A stretch of DNA of 64,000 nucleotides from positions 1,922,001 to 1,986,000 of the forward strand of contig JAPEIS010000016.1 of the NCBI GenBank assembly GCA_029531795.1. Direction: 5' to 3'. The notes under the pieces were generated by a model, which was given only the letters and a program-made list of their open reading frames with translations, was not told the origin of the DNA and ran no database searches. The position numbers and the translations under genes are program-made. Origin of the DNA: Sclerotinia nivalis (Eukaryota; Ascomycota; Leotiomycetes; Helotiales; Sclerotiniaceae). Positions 47,970 to 58,148 of this stretch are shown here, one piece after another (within the stretch, counting starts at the first letter, position 1; each line of letters opens with the position of its first letter).

Positions 47970-49587
47970 GTGGTTGTGCCCGGTGTGGGTTGCTATATAC
48001 TGAAGAAGTGCATCAACGCAATCCTCAACTGGGAAGTTGTATGCTGAATTCATATACATCAATATTTCGTTTGCAGAACGAAATTACATCAACGGAGAAC
48101 ATACTTTAATTCTTAGTTCCTATTACACGTAACCTCCGCTTTAAACCAGCATCTCATCAAGCAAGCTGACCCTTTTCTACAAATATCGATGAGAAAAACA
48201 AAGAGGGGAGCCATTAGAAAGAGATCAAGATGGTCATCATTCTTGTTGAATTGGAGTAAATGTTTCTAGCTCAATTCTGTTCCAGAAATTCAATCTTCTT
48301 GTTCATCCTTAACTCCAATTTCAGCTGTGTATACATCAAGAGTTGTCTTGTGGGTCAAATTCCTAATATTCGTCAAAATAATCAATGACTTCAAGAGAGA
48401 ATGCATTGATAATGGTGAAATTTGGAGTAAAACAATCCATGGAAGTACGGATTCTCATAAATGGACCCTCAATGAACTCATTCCACTCAATAGCACATGT
48501 AAATTGTGATTAGGAGACGGCGAGCATACGACTGCTATTCCACGTTTGATCTATATACATTCATATCTCTCAAGTTTGAAAAGACCTGATGCTGTTTGAT
48601 GTAGTAAGGTTCTTAATCTTTGGGTTTCTTTCTTCATTCTATTTGTCATTCTATGCCAAGGCTTGCAGGTAATACCACCTTTAGTTACTGTGTCTTTATT
48701 GATGTGATATATTTGCCCTTTTCCTCAGCTACCTTGCAGATAGTTTTGGAGTCCAATCTCGTATCCATGTCAACATTTGGGAAATGCCTCTAGCATTGCT
48801 TATCATTTGAGGTTTATGTGGGTGTGAAGATTTGGCTTTATATGAAAGAACTTGATCAGAGATAAAAAATGTTGCTCATCCTCAGGAAAAGTTCATACAA
48901 TAATCAAGTGGACCTCAATATCTCTAACTACAGACTTGATTATCTCTTGCATTTCACCATCATTGTGTCTAACCTCCTGCATAAGCAAGTATGTCTTCTG
49001 CGCTTTTTTAGTAATAGCAATCTCTTCACGCAGCTCGTCTTCTTTCACTATGATTTCGGATTTAATGACCACCGCTTCCTCGTACCGCCCCATTCACTTT
49101 TCCTTCGGTGGTTTATGGATGGATTCATCCTGAAAATTGTTTGATATTTGTTAGCCAAGCGATTGTAGCCGAAAACTTTTGATAATATTCACGTAAGTCA
49201 TCTCTGCAGGATTGTCTAATTTTCTGAAGAAGTTGGGGGTGGTGGGAACGGAGGCCGTGGTGCTTGCGGGAAGTTAAGTTCATCATGCACGGAAATAGTA
49301 ATTCAGTTAAATCCTCTAGTAAAGGATCCCTCACTGATTTCAATGACTGTGAATAATGAGCAAACAAAACGAGCTGTTAACCTAGATGATTGTCCGATCG
49401 TACGGTCCCAGACGAGATAAATATTGATGCATGCAGTTCTGCTTACTGCCTGTTTATATACGCGGTAATGCGGATGAGTACTTGATTTTTGACCTGCTTT
49501 CCCTTCTCCATATACACGCAAACACGCGCACGCAAATTCTTCCAATGCTGCAACATCATGATTCTGACGTAACTTTGAAGGGAAGAT
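47970..49587. other. Intergenic region after the SDR gene
   Basis: 1.6 kb. A minus-strand reading at 48893-49093 is listed separately. The remaining short readings on both strands are not supported. Confidence 0.45.
48893..49093 (-). CDS. Possible small coiled-coil exon, unrecognised
   Basis: 66 codons rich in Glu, Lys, Ile and Val (GRYEEAVVIKSEIIVKEDEL, then AITKKAQKTYLLMQEV), with the charge pattern of an amphipathic helix rather than of noise. A stop lies directly before the ATG, but a good acceptor (GGCTAAC...TTTCAG) occurs about 35 bp upstream of it on this strand. It might be the last exon of a small gene or a remnant. I could not build a complete gene. Confidence 0.25.
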   Translation of the reverse strand: MGRYEEAVVIKSEIIVKEDELREEIAITKKAQKTYLLMQEVRHNDGEMQEIIKSVVRDIEVHLIIV

Positions 49588-51206
49588 ATGAATCAAAGTG
49601 AGCTATTCGAAAAGCTGCGCTCGATATCGCAAGCTGGCGTCGATGCCGGTGTTCCAGGTGTGTCCGCCGCGATCCCTAGTTCCAAGGGCATCTATGGCGA
49701 TATGCAGCTGGGTTTGCGGCCGTAGAGAAAGGAAATTCAATTGACCATCTTCGGTATCGGAAATATCACTATAGTATTCGTGGCGTTAACCATCCTTCAA
49801 CTCATCGATGAAAATCATCTCAATCTCTCAGATATTGTCAGCCGACATTTGGATCAGGATATTTCGAAACGTATTGGCAATGCAAGTAATACAACAACTG
49901 ATGGTTTACTAAGTCATACAGCAAGTGCTGAGAGTTGGGAAGATGATTTGAAATAGGTCATGGAGCGAAGGGGTAAGAATTAGAGCCCAGAAGAATTTGG
50001 GAAAAGACCGATACTCTCTCTAGAGTATGCTAGAGAAAAGCCCACGCATGAAAGTGGGCAATATTCTTACGCTAATACAAACTACAATCTCTTGGGTTTG
50101 ATTATCACTGGTTTAGCAGAGGCGAGATCCGGCGACGAATCCTCGACCCTTTGAAAACGAAGGACACATTTTTGGAAGGATTTGAAGAGGTAGAATCGAA
50201 AGGAAAATCTACCAAATCGATATCATTTTGCTACGGAGACATTTTGGAACACTGCTGGGATTTGTCCAAATTTCTCAGGGCATAAATAGAAGAGACAAGG
50301 CCTCATTGACGTAAATGGATCAAATCTATCCGTAGAATGGGTAGCCAGTGGCATGAAATCCTCCACCAAGTTCGCGATTTCCCAACGATATGAAAAATTG
50401 CTAAGCCCTTCATCTATGCAAATCTTGGCACCCAGCCGGAGAATCATCTGAAATAGGCCACGGAATCTTTCGATTTTGAAGCTTTATGAATAGGGGAATT
50501 AGCTTGGACACAATGGAAGCTTACTTGGCTTTACCAGGTCTCTTTGGTGGCTTGAGGAAAAATATTGCATTGCATGTGTACTTTAAGAATGTGGAAACGA
50601 TGCATGCAGGAGAAGTTTCGTCGGCTGCACAACATATCGTGTTCGAATCTGAGTTCTTAAGACTCGCTGCAGAATTGGCTGAAGGTGTATGGAAGGGCGA
50701 CGACCTCTCTTCCACGAAGATCCAGAGCCAGTGGGTAGCCCTATCAATTCTGCAACATGTCGATAGACCATGTGTTGTCAGGTATTTAGATTGATAGGAA
50801 GAATTAGTATCTTGAATGCATGTTGGTTTGTCAAAGTTTCATTCTGTGTTCCTCGACAAGAAATGTCCAATTGTTTTCGCCTCGGTTCTATCAGTCAAGC
50901 AGCCAAGAAATTAGGTTGAGATCTAGATTGATCAATGAGGGATGAGGGATGAAATTGATCTCTTGGGCTTCATCTAGTGTTTCGAAGGGTCGAGTTAGTT
51001 CGAAAGTGGGAGTAACTTTATGCTTCTGCATTCTTGGTTTTTCGTCTGCCGAAACGGTATTGAAATATAGTTGGACTGAACTTTGGGGTAGTCATACTTT
51101 CAAATTTCGAATCAATCAATCCAAATGTCCGTCGGCCACATTAGCACAGACTGTATGGTTTCCCGTGCTTCCAAGTTCACGTGCTTTGAGAAGACGCCAA
51201 GAGTAG
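49588..51206 (+). pseudogene. Decayed beta-lactamase-like serine hydrolase
   Basis: Relative of the class C beta-lactamase / esterase family, broken by at least two early frameshifts and many stops. Seen in order: GVDAGVPGVSAAI with GIYGD near the start (49588-49722), then after a frame change AAVEKGNSIDHL, then FGIGNITIVFVALTILQL at 49750 onward. The family nucleophile motif S-x-x-K after GIG is here N-I-T-I: Ser is Asn (codon 49762) and Lys is Ile (codon 49771). Further on YSYANTNYNLLGLIITG (about 50069-50120) matches the YxN box, and a distant C-terminal piece (SWTELWGSHTFKFRI near 51080) resembles the beta-rich end domain. The boundaries are approximate. With both catalytic residues lost and the frame broken it cannot encode an active enzyme. 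Confidence 0.75.
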
Positions 51207-52572
51207 TCCAGAAATTGAGAAATTGGTCTTGTGCACAGGTTATTTTTACGTCTCTCAATGTTATGAGATTATGAGATTAGCATCAACCCTGCTGAAGTCA
51301 AGAACTAGAGATAGGATACTCGGCGAGGCCTCTCTGGATGAGATGGGAAAGTAATATTCTCCAGTGCTACATCCCAGCCCCCGGACCCCGATCCCCCACT
51401 GTTCCACAAAAGTAATGTTCTCCGGGGTTTTTGAAGCGAACACGTTGTCTTAGTGGGGATTGTCAAAGACGTGGAAAACCTACTAGGTGGTACCTATCGT
51501 CAGCTTGCATTTTGACACATCCTCGTATTCCACACCGAGGCACCCGGAAGCGCTGGAAACCATCAATTGCCCTTCGTGCGCGAAAAACTTTTGGATCGTT
51601 GAAAAAAGCTTTGCGCCTTCCCGTTAGAAATAACTCTTGAAGGCTTGGTCCCAAGTAATCCGTATCGACACCGTTTAATTACCAACCCGATTATCGCTTC
51701 GAGTTTACGCCTTATCAGTAAATTCACACAACCGCTGCTCCAAGAGTCATGTGGTCATGCTCTTGTTTCATGCCATGAAAATAGGAAGGTGGACTAACGT
51801 TAAAGTGCGGCTTCTTTTTCTCTCGTGCGAGTCCGATGGAATGGTCAAAACAACATTGAATTGTCGATCTTTCCCAGTTTTGAAGAAAAAGTGGCGTTGT
51901 TCCTTCCAGGTATTTCCATAGACGCGATTGTTAAAAATCCAATGTCAAATCTTGTTTTCTATGCCTCAACCTGGCCTCGACTATTCCCTGATACCGGCCG
52001 GGGGAGCACACCGCATGTTGTTCGCAAGAATAGCAGCATATCCAGGAGTGTGACTGGGAAAAGTTAACTCCGGATTTATGTGGAGCGCGGGGAAATTGAT
52101 CTCAATGATCTCAAAGAGTTAGCGTGATTGGGGAGAACTAATGTCATAGTACGGGGCGCGGGGAACATAAGCTGGTAAACAAGCTATCTCTAAAATGAAG
52201 CTATTTCTGATTCGTGCGCATACATTTTATTAAACTCAAGCCTTTTTCATTGGTGCTTACATGGATCAAACTTGAAGCTTCTCGTAAAGAAGCTATCGAG
52301 ACCGGGGCAGCTACCACATGCAGCGTGGATTTTACCACCAATAAGCATATAGTCTAACGTGCACAGAAAGACAAAATATAATGGGCCGAATCCCCAATGT
52401 ATTTTCTATTTTTTTGGTCTTCATTCCTTTTGTGTGACAACGCTCAATTGGTATCGTCAACAGCCATTTTTTATACGTGGTAGTGAAAAATCCACTGCTA
52501 CCGAGTTACTTTTATCCTCAACTTTGGTACGATCTTCCGAAAAGACAAAACAACATAGTGACAACCTACAAA
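51207..52572. other. Region between the pseudogene and the transporter
   Basis: 1.4 kb with fragments of open frame, such as 51825-52067 (contains FEEKVALFLPGISIDAIVKN), that look partly protein-like but have no recognised family or complete structure. It may be more decayed coding sequence. It should contain the transporter promoter. Confidence 0.4.
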
Positions 52573-54399
52573 ATGGCGACAACGGGGACAAATCTGCACG
52601 ACGAGAAGGTCGATCTTGATGACCTCAAGGAGCACGAAATTGATCATTCCGAGGTAGCCAATAAGGATTTCATGTCCAATGCTGCTGTCGATGTTGAAAA
52701 TCGTGAGCATGAGATGGGTATGTGGGAGGCAGTTAAATTGCACCCAACGGCTTGCTTTTGGGCATTCCTCTTTTGTTTCACTATCGTGAGTCCTTGATAA
52801 TCATTACGGCATCTGGCAGAACTTTAGCTAATGCATATTAGGTCATGGAATCATTTGATATGTTTCTGAATGGTAACTTTGTTGCACTCAAGGCTTTCCA
52901 GGATCGATACGGTATTCTTGATTCAGATGGAAATCGCTCTATTGAAACAAAATGGCAAAGTGCACTCTTTCAAGCCGGTCAATGTGGTGCCTTTATTGGT
53001 GTTTTCTTGGCTGGTCCTGTTACCAACCGTCTCGGATATCGTTGGACTACCATTTTGGCTTTGATCTTTATGAATGCTACAATCTTCATCTCTTTCTTCG
53101 TAAGTTATGTGTGTGACTCCATTGTTGCGCCCATTGACTGACTGTATTGGTATCTTAGGCCGATTCGCTCGCTATTCTTACCATCGGACAAGCATTTGAA
53201 GGTATTCCTTGGGGATTTTTTATCGCGAACGCCCCAGCATACGCCAGTGAAGTCGTTCCTCTTGCCCTTCGAGGTGCATGCACAGCTACCCTACAAATGT
53301 CTTGGTCTATTGGTAGCATCATTGTCGCTGGTGCCACCTATGCATACAATAAGAAGGATAACGAGTGGGCTTGGAGAGTGCCTCTTGCCTTACAATGGCT
53401 CTTCCCCGTAAGCCTTTTCCTCTTACATATTGAATGAGTGAAAGCTTACTCGTCTAGACTCCCATCTTGGTCCTTATCTTATTCGCTCCCGAATCCCCTT
53501 GGTGGTTGATGCGCCGCGGACGCAAAGAAGAAGCTCTTCGATCTGTCAAACGTCTCGGTCGCAATACGCAAGAGCACTGTGAAGGACAAATTGCTATGAT
53601 GGAGCGCACTGTTGAAATAGAACAAAAATTAGGAGGTGATCCCAGTATCTTGGACCTTTTCAAGGGTACCGATTTGAGACGTACCATCATCACTTGTTTG
53701 ATTTATGCGTCGCAGAACTTTGCTGGAAATTTGATTGCCAATCAAGCTACTTTCTTCTTCGAGCGTAAGTGATTCTATTTAATAATTTAGAAATATGGTT
53801 AACTAACTCTTTATTTAGAAGCTGGAATTTCCCATGACTTTTCCTTCAAACTTAACCTGATCAACTCATGTCTTCAATTTGTTGCCAATGCTCTTTCTTG
53901 GCCACTCACTGCAAGATTTGGCCGTCGAACCATCTATCTCTGGGGAACAGCCACCAACATCATTTTGCTTGTACTTCTTGGGGTTTGTGCCTCCATCACA
54001 CAAAACCAAAGCACGCGTTATGCTCAGGCATGCTTGGGAATCATTCTCTCTTTCGTATTTGCTGGAACTCTCGGACCAATTTCTTACACAATCATTGCTG
54101 AGACTTCATCGGTTCGACTTCGAGCTTTGAGCACTGGTGTTGGTCGTGCCGCTTACTATGTTGCGGAAATTCCTATGATCTATCTTGCTTCAAGAATGCT
54201 CAACTCAACAGGATGGAATCTTGCAGGAAAGTGCGGTTTCGTATGGGGTGGTACCGCTGTTGTCTGTTGGGTGATGGCCTACTTCTTCCTTCCCGAGCTC
54301 AAGCACCGATCTTACCGTGAAACAGATATTCTGTTCAATCGTAAGATTTCTGCTAGGAAGTTCCAGTCGACAGTCATTGATGTTAGAGAGAATGAGTAA
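52573..54399 (+). CDS. MFS sugar transporter (maltose/alpha-glucoside permease type)
   Basis: Twelve-helix plasma-membrane sugar:proton symporter of the major facilitator superfamily. Five exons: 52573-52785, 52842-53099, 53159-53407, 53458-53764 and 53819-54399, 535 residues, all joins in frame. Seen: an acidic cytosolic N-terminus (HDEKVDLDDLKEHEIDH), GNRLGYR-like loop 2-3 sequence (TNRLGYRWTT), PAYASEVVPLALRG after helix 4, the signature PESPWWLMRRGR at 251 onward, ARFGRRTIYLWG in loop 8-9, GPISYTIIAETSSVRLR, and PELKHRSYRETDILF at the end, as in fungal alpha-glucoside permeases. The start at 52573 is the ATG that opens the hydrophilic tail; a longer frame upstream begins with GTG. The sugar is inferred from overall likeness, not proven. 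Intact despite lying 1.3 kb from the repeat island. Confidence 0.95.
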
Positions 54400-55742
54400 G
54401 ACTTGGGTGGGAATTCATTGTAAACTTTGGAATTAGCATGGTAGAAATTGTGCTTCCAAAGCCTTAGAGTTATCAAGTAATAATACCTAGAATAAAGAAT
54501 AAATTATAGAGAATACATTGTTCGCTTTTATGAAATCAATTGATGGCTTCTGAAACAGCTTGACCGCAGCTATACATAGATTTGATCATTCTGGAGTTTG
54601 GTCTATGGTGGTCACTCAACCATGTCTTCCTGAGATGAACTGGATGATTAGTCTCGCCGATGTATATTTTTTGTTGAAGCGCCCAAGTAAAAGAAAATTG
54701 AACCCAAACTCTGGGGTAATTCAGAGACAAGCGTTTAAAGTAGAAGCGATGAGGCATGCCGCATGAGAATTGCGGTAAACACTAATATGAAAGAGAGGAT
54801 GTGGGGCAGCAACCAAGACCGGAAGGCTGAGGCAACTTCATTGTTGCTTTACTATAGAACATTGTAATAATTGAATGATGTTTCTAGTCTTATGGACTAT
54901 GTATATTTCATTATCTGAATAAATTTCGTAGGAAATTCATTTGATTAGGGGGGTTTTCATGGCAGCTATACCACAGGGTATCCAATAGTCCGGATTAGAT
55001 GTGATCTTTCAATATTTGAATTAATTCGAACATTCTAAGTGTTTTGTATGTTCCAAATCTTTGGAATGTTCCATTTGTTTGACTGCAATTTCCACTATTG
55101 CCCTGGTCATCGGACAACTACTTTCTCACCAACACACAACCATGTAGGATCAGGTCATGGCAACAAGGGAGATGATAGAAAGTGTTTTTATGTTGCGCTA
55201 CGTTGAGGAGCCCCGTGGTTCGGGAAAAGAAGTTCATGAAGCCCATTTCTTGAACATAAGCCCTAGGAAGCTTCTATGATTGATATAAGGCAATGGCTCA
55301 TAGAAGTCAGATACACACAAGAAATTTTGAAGAATAAAATTTCTTCGAAATACAACCCGTTTTACCCTTCATTATATAAAAAAATACCTTCTAAATCTAT
55401 TCTAATTATTCTCTAACTATTATTACAAGCAAATTTTTGCGGGCAATCGAGTCGGTTGTAAAGATTGCAAAGGGGTCGATTGTAAAAGTCGGTTGTAGAT
55501 CTACTTTTTTTGAAATATTTTAATTTTTCGAATATAATATATTTTAATTGAAATTTGAAAAAATACCCACTTTTATATTTCGAAATTTCATTTTTTTTTA
55601 AATTCTTAAATTTTTTGAATTTCAAAAATAAAAAATTGTATCCATTTTTTAAAATGGATTTATTGAAAAAAACAAATCCACTTTTTTATATCGAAGATTT
55701 AATCAAAAGTTTTATCGAAGATTTTATTAAAAAGAAATATCG
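54400..55742. other. Boundary between genes and the AT-rich repeat island
   Basis: After the transporter 3' end, composition falls into long A/T runs from about 55370. The stretch 55490-55740 is nearly homopolymeric in blocks and contains a repeated phrase (ATCGAAGATTTAAT / ATCGAAGATTTTAT). No gene is supported; the readings at 55413-55797 are composition artefacts rich in K, N, F and I. It may be the body of an older, heavily mutated repeat. Confidence 0.5.
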
Positions 55743-55960
55743 TGTCACGGGGTCCCCGTATATGGTATACGGAGACCGCTCGGGTTCCGACCCGTAGGAG
55801 TCGGACCTCGGATAAGTGTAGGCTAGCCCCGGTCGGGGCTAGCGCTACACATAAATGTGTTTAAGGAACCGTTCCTTCTATAGAAACGTAGCTCTTCGAG
55901 CTACGTCTTATCAATAAAAGTGATTTCTGTTATCCTGTCTGCTGCCTCCGTGATATATCG
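55738..55960. repeat. Solo LTR with TATCG target-site duplication
   Basis: A 213-bp unit at 55743-55955 begins TGTCACGG and ends CCGTGATA, nearly perfect inverted ends (one C-to-T change from CCGTGACA). It is flanked by TATCG at 55738-55742 and again at 55956-55960. No internal element sequence lies between, so it is what remains after LTR-LTR recombination, or a short non-autonomous element. It is much richer in G+C than its surroundings and packed with hairpins: 55822-55843 (10-bp arms, 2-nt loop, extendable by GTGTAG/CTACAC with one bulge) and 55886-55906 (9-bp arms, 3-nt loop), plus smaller ones. It is unrelated in sequence to the LTRs of the large element next to it. Confidence 0.85.
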
Positions 55961-55974
55961 AATAAAAATATCGA

Positions 55975-56206
55975 AGAAAAAAGAATAATTTAAATAATAT
56001 ATATAATCTATAATAAAATCATTATAATATTTGTATTAGATAATATATATAATTTGTAATAAAATCGTTATAATATTTATAATAATAATATAATATAATA
56101 TTATAATAAAGGAATTTGAAATCGTTATAATGTTTTTATTATAGTAGTAGCGGTAGTATAATAAAATCGTTATAGTATTTATATTATAATAATAATATAA
56201 TATAGT
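55975..56206. repeat. AT-rich tandem array, left part
   Basis: Diverged tandem units: roughly 49-bp units of AATAATATATATAATTTATAA followed by TAAAATCGTTATAATATTT, then a longer unit of about 110 bp starting TATTATAATAAAGG (56099) and containing TTTGAAATCGTTATAATG and GTAGCGGTAGTATAATAAAA. The same longer unit continues on the far side of the large retroelement (from 62963), so this array was the insertion target. Confidence 0.8.
56202..56206. repeat. Target-site duplication, left copy (ATAGT)
   Basis: ATAGT directly before the 5' LTR, matched exactly by 62959-62963 directly after the 3' LTR. Five-bp duplications are usual for Ty3/gypsy integrases. Confidence 0.9.
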
Positions 56207-56369
56207 TGTTACGGGTTCATCTCCCTTCACCTGCACGTGATCATGTGTGCCTTAGGCACACATGCATACACTCACTTCTATATAGTCAGGTCACCTCCTT
56301 GACCTTCTTCTCCTCCTTGTAGTACAACAATAGATCAAACCTACATATACCTTTTCCCTTATCGTAATA
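56207..56369 (+). repeat. 5' LTR of the gypsy element
   Basis: 163 bp, starting TGTTAC and ending GTAATA, that is TGTTAC...GTAACA with one C-to-T change. Contains a hairpin GTGTGCC-TTA-GGCACAC and a CTTCTCCTCC pyrimidine block. Compared with the 3' LTR it has 10 differences, no insertion or deletion, all C/T or G/A. Confidence 0.93.
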
Positions 56370-56526
56370 GTTTGTATTACTCTTTCAAAGGTTCCGTTAC
56401 TTTACGAAATGATTTGGCTTTGCTAAATCATTTGCAGGCTTCTGTATCTGTTTTCGATTGCTTTCGTATTGTCGTAATTCGTCTGTTTTTGTGCGGTTGC
56501 ATTTTTTATCTGCTTTTATATAGCTT

Positions 56527-57936
56527 TTGATCCTTGATTGCTTTTATACGATTGTATTTATTTGCAGACTTTTGTATCTGTTTTTGATTGTTTTTGTACA
56601 ATCGCAAATTCTCTATCGATTACTTTGTGCAATTGTAATTCTTTTTATAATAGCTTTCGGTTCTATATTTGCTGGTAGTGCGATTCTTACTTCTATTGAA
56701 GGAATTCGTATCGAAATCCAACGAATCTTCGACCAATGGTTTACTATTACACAAATCCTAATAGAATTGGATATTCCAATGATACCAAACCTTGTTATCG
56801 ATTCTAACAAACAAATTGTTTATCTGAATTATGTTTTCTTTGTTATCGAAGATCGCTTTACTATTCAAGTTATTTATATTGTTATTCAAACAAATAAGAT
56901 CGAGGAATTCAAAGCGGAAAACGTCGAGCTTCTTCGTACTCTAGCCGGCAAGTAAGCTCAGCTGGATGCTGGTGGTACTGTTATTAATCAGAAACCGATC
57001 ACTTTCTACTAAACTTAGAAGGACCTGTTCGTTTTTAAAGGCGAAAGATCTAATATTCTCGTCCAACAAAAGGATTATCAATTCTGGAAATTGGATTTGC
57101 AATTCTGTTGGATGGTCGATTTATAACTTTTTGCTTTTGAACAAAAGAAGATTAGTTATACTATTAGTTTTTTCGATGATTAAACGCGATAAAAGTGTAT
57201 TACAGATATCACCAGATTCGTTAACGATTTTATTTGCTTCGATTCTATTGTTTCGTTTTTGGCCAAATTGGACAAATTATATATCTCTATAGATATCGAA
57301 AGGGAAGCCTCGTTCAAATTCGACAAGTTTTTTATAGATCCAAAAGAATCCTTTTCGGCTTTCTTTTCTATGTTGTTTTATTTTGCTAATTCTTGCTACA
57401 AATCTGATTGCGAAATTGTTAATACAATGAAGCAAAAGGTTACAACCCTTTTTCGAACTTTGGTCATTAATGATTCGAACCCCTATACAATCGATGATAT
57501 TGATGGTTGGCAAAAGAAATTCTCTATTTGGAATCAGAATCTTCGTAACATTGAATATTATAATAAAAATTCTGGTAAAGTATCTATTGTTGATAATAAC
57601 CCTATAAACCTCGATACAATAAAACAAAAAAAACAACAGACAAAGGATTTGCAAAATAAGAAAAAGAAATTTAATCCTACGGTTTCTTACAATTGTTATG
57701 ATAGGATTGGTTACCTTCAGATTGATTATCATACTATTTATAATATCAATGGTAATTTTCTTTTTGGCAAACAAGTTTCCGTTAATACCTTTTCCAACTG
57801 TAATACCGCTGCTTCAATTAATCTGGCCCTTGATCAATACACTGCCGTTCCGGCTTTTCGAAGTGCCAATAGGTTTAATAATAATTGCAATGGATTTCGA
57901 GGAGGATATACTAGTAATTGGATACAAAATCAATAG
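56527..57936 (+). pseudogene. gag remnant
   Basis: Two frame fragments (56527-56955 and 57259-57936) separated by stops and shifts. The second holds a helical capsid-like segment (FIDPKESFSAFF, TLFRTLVINDSNPYTIDDI, QKKFSIWNQNLR), a Lys/Gln-rich stretch, and at about 57685-57730 a zinc-knuckle-like piece where Tyr stands at expected Cys or His positions (NCYDRIGYLQIDY). Cys-to-Tyr and His-to-Tyr are what G-to-A and C-to-T mutation give. Cannot encode a working capsid protein. Confidence 0.8.
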
Positions 57937-58148
57937 TATCTAAATCAGATATAATAGCAAGATTATATCGAGCTAGAGAAGGTTGTCTTTATATCCAATT
58001 CAATCAAGGAAAGTTTCGAACAAGGAAAAGATTAATCTTTACAAAAAATCACTCGTGAAGGAATACTAAAAACAAAAAGGTAAATCGAGGAATGGATAAA
58101 GATAAGCCATTATAATTCAATTCTATAAATAGCAAATCTCTACTCATT

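Noticed and set aside
55413..55797. K/N/F-rich readings on both strands
   Set aside because: Produced by long A/T runs at the edge of the repeat island.
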